A stretch of DNA of 5,359 nucleotides from Pseudomonadota bacterium (GTDB taxonomy: Bacteria; Desulfobacterota; Desulfovibrionia; Desulfovibrionales; Desulfovibrionaceae): contig JAHJKV010000510.1 of the NCBI GenBank assembly GCA_018822065.1, positions 1 through 5,359 on the forward strand. Direction: 5' to 3'. Shown here piece by piece: positions 1 to 5,359 of this stretch. Within the stretch, counting starts at the first letter, position 1. Every line of letters begins with the position of its first letter. A program made the translations under genes and the position numbers. The notes beneath the pieces are model-generated. The model did no database searches, had not been told where the DNA came from, and was given only the letters and a program-made list of their open reading frames with translations.

Positions 1-962
1 AGGATGGTGTCACCACGGCAATGTGGTTTGTGGAAGATCATCGGCTATTCACGTATTGGAAAAATTTCGCACCCTTCTATGATATTTTTGCGGTTATTCA
101 GAAAGAGCCGTTTTTAAGCAAACTCAAGGAAATCGGCCAGGAGAATGCTCTCTATTTGCCCCTGGCAGCCCAACCTGACTTTCACAAGGAGGTGCCGGTT
201 TCCTCTGTGGATGAGCGGAAATGGGGCGCTGATCTCTCATTTATGGGGGCAGGGTATCCCAACCGGAGACTCGCTTTCCGAGAGTTTATTCACCATGATT
301 TCAAGATATTTGGAACAGAATGGGATGGTGATCACGTGCTTGCGCCTTCAGTGCAGATGGCCGGAAGACGAGTCAGTTCCGAGGAATGCGTGAAGATTTT
401 CAATGCCACCAAGATCAACTTGAACCTCCATTCTAGCGTTGGCACCGATGAACTGGTGACTGGCGGAGATTTTATCAATCCGCGGACCTTTGAAGTGGCC
501 GCCTGTGGGGCTTTTCAACTGGTGGACAATAGAACCTTGCTGGCTGAAGCCTTCAGGGAAGGTGAACTGGCTACGTTCACCAGTCTGGATGATCTTCAGG
601 CCAAAATTGATCATTATTTAAAGCATCCTGACGAACGGAAGGCCATCGCCGCCAAGGGACAAAAGCGAGTCCTGGCAGAACACACCTATGTCCACCGCAT
701 GCAGGCACTCATCGATTTCACAGCGGAGCGCATTGCCGATTGGCCAAGGCAAGCGGTCACCGATACTGTGCTCGCAGGACTTCCTCAGGAGATAGTGAAA
801 GATATAGGTGCGTTATTAGACAAGCTCGGCTTGCCTGCGGATGTATCCTTTCCTGATCTGGTCTGGGCAATCCGCCAGCAGTCCGGGGTGCTCTCGGACC
901 TGGATACGTCCATTCTCTTCCTGGACGAATGGCGAAAAACATACGTAAAGAAAAGCGACTAG
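1..962 (+). CDS. CgeB-family glycosyltransferase, 5'-truncated by window edge
   Basis: This is probably a GT-B fold glycosyltransferase of the CgeB type (C-terminal Glyco_trans_1_2 domain), which would move a sugar from a nucleotide-sugar donor to an unidentified acceptor in the cytoplasm. The reading frame is open to the left edge: the codons before the ATG at 21 read DGVTTA and lead into MWFVEDHRLFTYWK. That ATG is therefore internal, and 319 residues are visible. Recognisable blocks are the WFVEDHR segment near the start, the LSFMGAGYPNRR strand and loop (about 231-270), and INPRTFEVAACGAFQLVD (about 475-528), the typical nucleotide-sugar-binding region of this family. A DLQAKIDHYLKHPDERKAIAAKG helix region follows (about 592-660). 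The last 75 or so residues (from about 735) extend past the usual domain. The gene converges on rarA and overlaps its end by 4 bases. The family call is fairly firm; substrate and pathway (flagellar, O-antigen or other glycan) are unknown. Confidence 0.85.
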   Translation, partial: DGVTTAMWFVEDHRLFTYWKNFAPFYDIFAVIQKEPFLSKLKEIGQENALYLPLAAQPDFHKEVPVSSVDERKWGADLSFMGAGYPNRRLAFREFIHHDFKIFGTEWDGDHVLAPSVQMAGRRVSSEECVKIFNATKINLNLHSSVGTDELVTGGDFINPRTFEVAACGAFQLVDNRTLLAEAFREGELATFTSLDDLQAKIDHYLKHPDERKAIAAKGQKRVLAEHTYVHRMQALIDFTAERIADWPRQAVTDTVLAGLPQEIVKDIGALLDKLGLPADVSFPDLVWAIRQQSGVLSDLDTSILFLDEWRKTYVKKSD

Positions 963-971
963 CTCTTTTTT
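947..971. terminator. possible weak bidirectional terminator at convergent gene ends
   Basis: An imperfect inverted repeat straddles the two overlapping stop codons. Bases 947-956 (A-rich, ending AAAAGC) can pair with 962-971 (GCTC followed by six T), with one mismatch, one G-T wobble and a 5-base loop. The right side gives a T tract for plus-strand transcripts. On the other strand the A-rich left arm gives a T-rich tract for rarA transcripts. The stem is mostly A-T, so it would be weak by the usual intrinsic-terminator standard. This is inferred from the pattern only; termination may lie elsewhere or depend on Rho. Confidence 0.3.
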
Positions 972-2182
972 CGACGTCCCCGGTGAAAGGCTATCAGTCT
1001 GCCTTCATCGCCGAGTTCCTTGGCTTCAAAGAAACGTCGTTTGTCCAGTTCCTTGGGCAAATATTCCTGTTCGACCCATGAACTTGGGAAACTGTGAGGA
1101 TACTTGTATCCTCGCCCGTACCCCCATTCTTTTTGCAGGGCGGTGGATGCGTTTCGCAGGTGCAAAGGAACCGGATAGGGGCCGTTCAAACGAACTTCGG
1201 AAAGGGCGTTTCGATAGGCGGAATAGCTGGAGTTGGATTTTGGGGCAAGGGCGAGGTACACGCACACTTCGGCCAGAGGGATGCCACCTTCAGGCATGCC
1301 CACCATTTCCACGGCCTGTTGGCAAGCAACTGCCATACCGAGGGCGCGCGGGTCAGCAAGACCAATGTCTTCGCTGGCGGAAATGATCAGCCTGCGGCAG
1401 ATAAAACGAGGGTCTTCCCCTGATTCCAGCAGGCACGTCAGCCAATAGATCGCAGCATCCGGGTCAGATCCGCGGATGGATTTGATGAGCGCGCTGGCTA
1501 GTTCATAATGTGAATCGCCATCGCGGTCGCCACGGATGACCACGTCTGGAAGAGATTGAGCAAGCTGTTCCGGGGTGCGCTTTTCCGGGGAAAGATCTGC
1601 TGTATATTCAACGAGATTCAGGAGAGTGCGGGCATCACCGCCAGACATGGTAGCCAGAAAACGAAGGCTCTCCTCATTGACTTCGATGCTGAGTTCCGAG
1701 CAGCCGCGCGTGGCAATGGAAAGGAGTTCTTCACGGGAGAGTGCCCGGAAACGAAGGACATGCAGTCGGGACAAGAGTTGGCGGGTGACCGAAAAGGATG
1801 GGTTTTCCGTCGTTGTTGATAGTAGAGTGATTTCACCGGTTTCAAGCAGTGGCAGAAAAAAATCTTGCTGGGATTTTGAAAATCGATGCAACTCATCGAG
1901 GATCAGAATTTTGAACCCCGGCAGCTTCTTACGAAGATCAGCAAGTCCGGCCTCTGGAGCGCTGACTCGTATCCAGGGAATGCCAGTGGACTGGGCCAGG
2001 AGGATGGCTAGGGTTGATTTTCCGCAACCAGGCGGGCCAAAAAAACAAAGCGAAGGCAAACGCTTGGCCTGTTCAAAGGCTTCGATACGTTCACGCAGAT
2101 GGCTTTGGCCAACAAATTCTTCCAAATGTCGTGGCCTGATTCGATCCGCAAGGGGCTGGCTTTCGGTGATCTGTATTTTCAT
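959..2182 (-). CDS. rarA: Replication-associated recombination protein A (RarA/MgsA), AAA+ ATPase
   Basis: RarA is a cytoplasmic clamp-loader-like AAA+ ATPase, related to eukaryotic WRNIP1/Mgs1, that acts on DNA ends and stalled replication forks. The 407 residues show PLADRIRPRHLEEFVGQ at the N-terminus, Walker A GPPGCGKST (49-57), Walker B ILILDE (92-97) followed by LHRFSKSQQD, the sensor-1 block TTTENPSF (123-130), an arginine-finger SR (138-139) and a MSGGDART sensor-2 block. The C-terminal half carries SIRGSDPDAAIYW, RLIISASEDIGLADPRA, YLALAPKSNSSY and VPLHLRNA, all typical of RarA, so holB/dnaX or ruvB are excluded. E. coli RarA is about 447 residues; this one is shorter, partly because the stretch between Walker A and Walker B is reduced and altered. 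The ATG at 2182 is the first possible ATG, since TGA lies in frame two codons upstream. It is the last gene of the minus-strand run, 93 nt after rsmE. Confidence 0.95.
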   Translation of the reverse strand: MKIQITESQPLADRIRPRHLEEFVGQSHLRERIEAFEQAKRLPSLCFFGPPGCGKSTLAILLAQSTGIPWIRVSAPEAGLADLRKKLPGFKILILDELHRFSKSQQDFFLPLLETGEITLLSTTTENPSFSVTRQLLSRLHVLRFRALSREELLSIATRGCSELSIEVNEESLRFLATMSGGDARTLLNLVEYTADLSPEKRTPEQLAQSLPDVVIRGDRDGDSHYELASALIKSIRGSDPDAAIYWLTCLLESGEDPRFICRRLIISASEDIGLADPRALGMAVACQQAVEMVGMPEGGIPLAEVCVYLALAPKSNSSYSAYRNALSEVRLNGPYPVPLHLRNASTALQKEWGYGRGYKYPHSFPSSWVEQEYLPKELDKRRFFEAKELGDEGRLIAFHRGRRKKS

Positions 2183-2275
2183 GGCTCATTCATTGCCTCT
2201 GGCTACCATAAAGGAAATGGCTGGACAATCACGGAGTTGAACCTCTTGGGAATGGTATAGATTGCCGTGGCTGGT
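2183..2275. other. rsmE-rarA spacer, no clear signal
   Basis: This is the largest gap in the minus-strand run. Read on the minus strand it has a TATACC hexamer soon after the rsmE stop but no matching -35 at a proper distance, and a TTGTCC with no good -10. A short CCAT/ATGG hairpin is present without a T tract. A GAGG about 13 nt before the rarA ATG is at best a weak ribosome binding site. I cannot support a promoter or terminator here, so readthrough from rsmE is the default assumption. Confidence 0.4.
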
Positions 2276-3004
2276 TCAGCCTGATTGACGGGCAAAATGG
2301 GCCAGACTCAGGCAGTGAAGCGCTGCCGTCTCCCAGCGTAATATGGTTGATCCCAGACTGACCGAGGTGAAACCTTTGGTCATGAACTGGGTTGTTTCTT
2401 TGTCCTCAAGGCCGCCTTCAGGCCCGAAAACCGCGATTGTCTTTCCTTGGGCGAGCATGTCCGGAGAGAGGAGGGTTGTGGCGGAAGGGGACTCCCAGAG
2501 GAGGAGGCATTGGTCATATGTCTTTGCTGAAAAGATGACTTCATCTATTGAATTCAATGTGTTGACTGTTGGAAGCCAGGTTGCACCGCACTGCTTGGCA
2601 GCCTGGATCATCCGATCCGTCCAGCGTGGCTTTGGTACGGCTGGAATCGTGCCCTGGCTGCGATCTGCCTGCCAGAAGAGAAGTTGGGTCGCGCCCAGTT
2701 CCACCGATTTTTCCAGCAACCAGTCGCGTCGGGAGGATTTGTTCCAGCCAAGAGCCAGGGTGAGGGGTGAGGAAGGGCGGGGATGTGTAAAAACCTCCAG
2801 AGAAGCCAGTTTCGTCTCATGCTTGGATGCTTCGACAATCTCGAACAATCCATATCGGCCCTGGCCGTCGAACAGACGGACGGTGTCGCCTGGTTTGTGA
2901 CGGAGCACGCGGAATAAATGGGCCGACTCAGCAGCAGATAAAGAGGCCCGACCGGTATCTGGCCAGGCCTCCGGGGCAAGATAGAATGTATTTAGGCGGG
3001 CCAT
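2276..3004 (-). CDS. rsmE: 16S rRNA (uracil-1498-N3)-methyltransferase RsmE
   Basis: RsmE methylates N3 of U1498 in helix 44 of 16S rRNA in the assembled 30S subunit, using S-adenosylmethionine. The 242 residues match the usual length (E. coli about 243). An N-terminal PUA-like RNA-binding part (about 1-75, with ESAHLFRVLRHKPGD) precedes a SPOUT methyltransferase domain. Domain marks are LEKSVELGATQ (97-107), the QAAKQCG block (134-140), VFGPEGGLEDKE (192-203) and LGSTILRWETAALHCLSLA (217-235). The last two blocks form the SAM-binding trefoil knot. The family usually has RTETTAL or RAETA where this protein has RWETAAL. The start MARLNTFYL fits the family. The gene begins 13 nt after the lysA stop, with an AGGA that overlaps that stop codon, so it is probably translated from the same message and perhaps coupled to lysA. 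The identification is secure. Confidence 0.96.
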   Translation of the reverse strand: MARLNTFYLAPEAWPDTGRASLSAAESAHLFRVLRHKPGDTVRLFDGQGRYGLFEIVEASKHETKLASLEVFTHPRPSSPLTLALGWNKSSRRDWLLEKSVELGATQLLFWQADRSQGTIPAVPKPRWTDRMIQAAKQCGATWLPTVNTLNSIDEVIFSAKTYDQCLLLWESPSATTLLSPDMLAQGKTIAVFGPEGGLEDKETTQFMTKGFTSVSLGSTILRWETAALHCLSLAHFARQSG

Positions 3005-3015
3005 GAGGAGGCGTA

Positions 3016-3019
3016 TCCT
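3016..3019 (-). promoter_or_regulatory. weak ribosome binding site for rsmE, overlapping lysA stop
   Basis: On the minus strand the lysA stop and the next bases read TAGGA. The AGGA lies 11 nt before the rsmE ATG, a little far but usable. The bases between it and the ATG are pyrimidine-rich (CCTCCTC), with no better purine run. Termination on lysA would put ribosomes directly over this site, which suggests translational coupling. Confidence 0.4.
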
Positions 3020-4259
3020 AGACCAGTTCCGGGCCGATCAGGTCATCATAAGTCTCACGGCGGCGGATGATTTTGGCCTGGTCGCCCTCCACAAGCACTT
3101 CGGCGGCTCTGGTGCGGGAATTATAGTTTGAGGACATGGTGAAGCCATAGGCACCGGCCGAGTGAGCCACCAGGAGTTCTCCTTGCTTCATGGCAGGCAG
3201 GTCCCGGTCCCGAGCGAGGAAATCGCTGGATTCACAGATGGGGCCGACCACGTCTACATTCATGGTTTCGCGGCCAGTGATGGTGGCAGGGGTGATGCGA
3301 TGGAACGACTGATAGAGGGCCGGACGAATCAAGTCGTTCATGGCGGCGTCCACGATGAGGAAGTTCTTTGACGGGGTTTGTTTGGTGTAGAGCACCTCGG
3401 TGACAAGCACTCCAGTGTTGCCAACGATGACCCGACCAGGCTCAAAAATAACAGTTATATCGAGATGTTTGAGTTTTTCTGTTAGGGCCTTGCCGAACTC
3501 TTCGGGCTGAGGCGGTTCTTCTTCGTCATATTGGATGCCCAGACCGCCACCCAGGTCGAGATAGGAGATGTGAATTCCCATTTTTTGGAGTTCGTCCATG
3601 AAATCGAGCAGTTTGTCCAGGGCCTCCAGGAAGGGTTCGATAGTGGTCAACTGAGATCCGATGTGGCAATCGATGCCGATCGGTTCGATGGCCGGAAGCT
3701 CCATGGCGCGTTTGTAGGCAATACGCGAGTGGGTCACATCCAGCCCGAATTTATTCTTTTTCATGCCCGTGGAGATATAGGGATGGGTCTTCGGGTCAAC
3801 GTTCGGGTTGATACGGAAGCTCACTCGGGCGATCTTGCCCATGTCCTGGGCGATTTCGCTGATACGTTCCAATTCGGCCAGGGATTCAACGTTGAACATC
3901 AGGATATTTGCGGTCAAGGCCTCACGGATCTCGTTGGTACGTTTTCCCACACCAGAATAGACAATCTTTTCGGGCGGAATACCAGCCTTGAGGGATCGAT
4001 AGAGCTCTCCGCCGGAGACAATGTCGACGCCGCCTCCCATTTTGCCCATGGTTTCAATGATATGGATGTTTGAATTCGCCTTGACCGAGAAACAAGTCAA
4101 ATGTTTCAAACCATTAAAAGCGGTATCGAAGGCGGAAAAATGGCGTTTGATGGTCGCTGCGGAATAGATATAGAGCGGTGTCCCGTAGGTGGCGGCAAGG
4201 TCTGCGATTCGCATATCCTCGCAAAATAGCTCTTTTCCTTTATACGCGAAATAATTCAT
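3018..4259 (-). CDS. lysA: Diaminopimelate decarboxylase LysA
   Basis: LysA carries out the last step of the diaminopimelate route: PLP-dependent decarboxylation of meso-diaminopimelate to L-lysine, in the cytoplasm. The 413 residues are the normal length for fold-type III decarboxylases. The TIM-barrel domain has the PLP Schiff-base lysine in SVKANSN (Lys60), FGLD (171-174), the HIGSQ loop (199-203), YLDLGGGLGI (233-242) and EPGRVIVGNTG (273-283), which binds the PLP phosphate. The C-terminal beta domain has CESSDFLA with catalytic Cys342, and GAYGFTMSSNYNSR (369-382), which completes the active site of the partner subunit in the dimer. The CES.D block and full C-terminus separate it from ornithine/arginine decarboxylases. 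The ATG at 4259 has a good GGGAG ribosome binding site and lies 27 nt after the lipoprotein gene. All catalytic residues I can check are intact. Confidence 0.97.
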   Translation of the reverse strand: MNYFAYKGKELFCEDMRIADLAATYGTPLYIYSAATIKRHFSAFDTAFNGLKHLTCFSVKANSNIHIIETMGKMGGGVDIVSGGELYRSLKAGIPPEKIVYSGVGKRTNEIREALTANILMFNVESLAELERISEIAQDMGKIARVSFRINPNVDPKTHPYISTGMKKNKFGLDVTHSRIAYKRAMELPAIEPIGIDCHIGSQLTTIEPFLEALDKLLDFMDELQKMGIHISYLDLGGGLGIQYDEEEPPQPEEFGKALTEKLKHLDITVIFEPGRVIVGNTGVLVTEVLYTKQTPSKNFLIVDAAMNDLIRPALYQSFHRITPATITGRETMNVDVVGPICESSDFLARDRDLPAMKQGELLVAHSAGAYGFTMSSNYNSRTRAAEVLVEGDQAKIIRRRETYDDLIGPELV

Positions 4260-4268
4260 TTTTGATTC

Positions 4269-4274
4269 TCTCCC
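4269..4274 (-). promoter_or_regulatory. ribosome binding site of lysA
   Basis: On the minus strand GGGAGA lies about 10 nt before the lysA ATG and supports that start. It sits in the 27-nt gap after the tandem stop codons of the lipoprotein gene. Confidence 0.7.
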
Positions 4275-4286
4275 AAAAAAGCTTTA

Positions 4287-4721
4287 TTACGGGTCGATTC
4301 GGATAATGTCGGAGGGGACATCAGCCAACCCCGTCAGTTTACTGGTTCCAATGAGACGTATGCGGTGGGGCACGGTCGTATCCACAGAACAGACCTGTAT
4401 TTTCATCCAGAGACCGATGTGTTCGAATCCGGCCGCGCCACTTCGAAATTCCAAGGTCCTGTCTGGTTTGAAGGGACATTCCCCACAAGATCCATCGCCA
4501 AGAATCTCGATCTGCAAGTAGACGACGTCCAGGTTTTGGAAAGCGCCCTGCAAACGCCCTTCAATCAGGAGACAATCTCCAGAAAACGAACCTGTGATGG
4601 AACGCCACGAAAAAGTGTCATGCGTATCAGTGGGTTCAGGCCAAGACTTGAAACCCAAAGTACACCCGGCGATAAACAAGGTGCAAATGAGCGCCAGGGT
4701 TACAAAAGTGGAACGTTTCAA
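4287..4721 (-). CDS. Small putative lipoprotein of unknown function
   Basis: I do not recognise a named family. From a TTG start at 4721 the 144-residue product begins MKRSTFVTLALICTLFIAGC: two basic residues, a hydrophobic stretch and a lipobox IAGC, with the lipidated cysteine at position 20. It should thus be exported and anchored in the envelope; the next residue is Thr, not an Asp retention signal, so an outer-membrane location is plausible. The roughly 125-residue mature part has four further cysteines: Cys50, Cys79 and Cys82 in SCGECPF (a CxxC), and Cys111. Alternating hydrophobic segments suggest a beta-rich domain. A longer reading from a TTG at 4754 would add 11 residues inside mutS, but the 4721 start gives a normal signal peptide, a good ribosome binding site and a TTGA overlap with the mutS stop. 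The gene ends in tandem TAA TAA, 27 nt before lysA. Confidence 0.75.
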   Translation of the reverse strand: MKRSTFVTLALICTLFIAGCTLGFKSWPEPTDTHDTFSWRSITGSFSGDCLLIEGRLQGAFQNLDVVYLQIEILGDGSCGECPFKPDRTLEFRSGAAGFEHIGLWMKIQVCSVDTTVPHRIRLIGTSKLTGLADVPSDIIRIDP

Positions 4722-5359
4722 GGGTTTTCTTCCTTCTGTAGGTTCTGTTTCCAAAGGTTGATCAGGGTCAGGGCGTCCAGTGGGGTCAGGCCGTCTACAT
4801 CAAGGTCTCGTATGGTCCCGAGCAGAGGATGCCCGACTGGTTCTGCTGTCGCACAGGTCGGGGGTGTCGTCATCCCCGGGAGCGTAGGCTGCTGGAACGC
4901 CATGATCTGACGAGGGGTATGTTGCTTTTTTTCTTCCAAGGTTGCAAGAATCTCTTTGGCCCGGTCCACGACGGGCTTAGGAACGCCAGCCAGTTTGGCT
5001 ACTTCAATGCCGTAGCTCTTGTCTGCCGGGCCTGGAACCAACTTGCGCAGGAAGACGATGTCTCCCTTGTATTCCTTGACTGCGATGTTTAGGTTGCGCA
5101 ACCCTTCGATGCGGCCTTCCAGGCTGGTAAGTTCGTGATAATGGGTGGCGAACAGCGTGCGTATGCCACCCCTGGCGCGGCGCGAAAGTTCTTCTACTAC
5201 GGCCCAGGCCAGGGCCAGACCGTCAAATGTGGAGGTGCCACGCCCGATTTCATCCAGGATGACCAGGCTGCGGTGAGTGGCCAGGCGCAGGATGCGCGCC
5301 GTTTCCATCATCTCCACCATAAAGGTGGATTGGCCCATGGACAGGTTGTCCGAGGCGAG
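4718..5359 (-). CDS. mutS: DNA mismatch repair protein MutS, C-terminal part (start outside window)
   Basis: MutS recognises mismatches and small loops in newly made DNA and recruits MutL. Only the last 213 residues are in the window. The frame runs open through the right edge, reading LASDNLS before MGQSTFMVEM, so the ATG at 5338 is internal. Visible blocks are the ABC-type signature region DNLSMGQSTFMVEM, Walker B LVILDE followed by IGRGTSTFDGLALAWA, the TLFATHYHEL switch histidine segment, and SYGIEVAKLAGVP with the following helices of the helix-turn-helix dimer contact. A linker of about 45 residues then leads to DVDGLTPLDALTLINLWKQNL, the C-terminal helical element that promotes tetramers in MutS1. 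Walker A lies beyond the window. The presence of that C-terminal element and the GQSTFMVEM block favour MutS1 over MutS2. The TGA stop overlaps the TTG start of the lipoprotein gene. Confidence 0.97.
   Translation of the reverse strand, partial: LASDNLSMGQSTFMVEMMETARILRLATHRSLVILDEIGRGTSTFDGLALAWAVVEELSRRARGGIRTLFATHYHELTSLEGRIEGLRNLNIAVKEYKGDIVFLRKLVPGPADKSYGIEVAKLAGVPKPVVDRAKEILATLEEKKQHTPRQIMAFQQPTLPGMTTPPTCATAEPVGHPLLGTIRDLDVDGLTPLDALTLINLWKQNLQKEENP
4731..4736 (-). promoter_or_regulatory. ribosome binding site deciding the lipoprotein start
   Basis: On the minus strand GAAGGA, inside the last mutS codons, lies 9 nt before the TTG at 4721. No comparable site supports the earlier TTG at 4754, which is why I place the start at 4721. 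Confidence 0.6.

Noticed and set aside
21..23. ATG as the start of the glycosyltransferase gene
   Set aside because: The frame is open through the left edge, and the upstream codons DGVTTA fit the protein, so the ATG is internal.
1575..2240. 221-codon plus-strand open frame opposite rarA
   Set aside because: It lies wholly antisense to a gene with clear AAA+ motifs, has an arginine/serine-rich composition typical of antisense frames and shows no recognisable domain.
2183..2275. Promoter or terminator between rsmE and rarA
   Set aside because: The hexamers seen lack a partner at proper spacing, and the CCAT/ATGG hairpin is only about 4 bp with no T tract.
2343..2900. 185-codon plus-strand open frame opposite rsmE
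   Set aside because: It is antisense to the full set of RsmE motifs and looks like a shadow frame.
3531..4073. 180-codon plus-strand open frame opposite lysA
   Set aside because: It is antisense to intact catalytic blocks of lysA; its His/Asp/Gly/Val-rich composition mirrors the codon bias of the real gene.
4275..4289. Terminator at AAAGCTTT plus T run between the lipoprotein gene and lysA
   Set aside because: The palindrome has no loop and cannot form a useful stem; the T run leads straight into the lysA ribosome binding site.
4722..4754. Earlier TTG start giving a 155-residue lipoprotein
   Set aside because: It has no ribosome binding site, puts an acidic polar stretch before the signal peptide and overlaps mutS by 37 bases; the TTG at 4721 fits better.
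4365..4910. 181-codon plus-strand open frame across the lipoprotein and mutS
   Set aside because: It crosses a gene junction antisense to two better supported genes and has no ribosome binding site or domain.

Overview
The window reads as an ordinary chromosomal segment of a Gram-negative bacterium. The CgeB-type glycosyltransferase, the style of the lipoprotein and the housekeeping gene set would fit a Desulfovibrio-like sulfate reducer (Desulfovibrionales). That placement is an inference from protein style, not something the sequence proves. Coding density is very high. There are no tRNA or rRNA genes, no insertion sequences, no CRISPR repeats and no phage genes.

Layout: bases 1-962 (+) hold the 3' part of a CgeB-family glycosyltransferase gene whose start lies left of the window. 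Everything else, 959-5359, lies on the minus strand as a tightly packed run. In transcription order it is mutS (its 3' 642 bases; the start lies right of the window), a small lipoprotein gene of unknown function, lysA (diaminopimelate decarboxylase), rsmE (16S rRNA m3U1498 methyltransferase) and rarA (replication-associated AAA+ ATPase). Junctions in that order are a TTGA stop/start overlap, 27 nt, 13 nt and 93 nt. I see no convincing promoter or terminator between them, so one operon is the simplest reading. The plus-strand glycosyltransferase gene and rarA converge, and their stop codons overlap in a shared CTAG.

Functionally the run mixes genome maintenance (MutS mismatch repair, RarA at stalled forks), ribosome maturation (RsmE), lysine synthesis (LysA) and one uncharacterised envelope lipoprotein. 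Nothing visible links these into a single pathway.

I found no clear new biological system. The items most worth a second look are the orphan cysteine-containing lipoprotein, which probably starts at TTG and is translationally coupled to mutS; the RarA with a shortened, altered segment between Walker A and Walker B; and the overlapping convergent gene ends.
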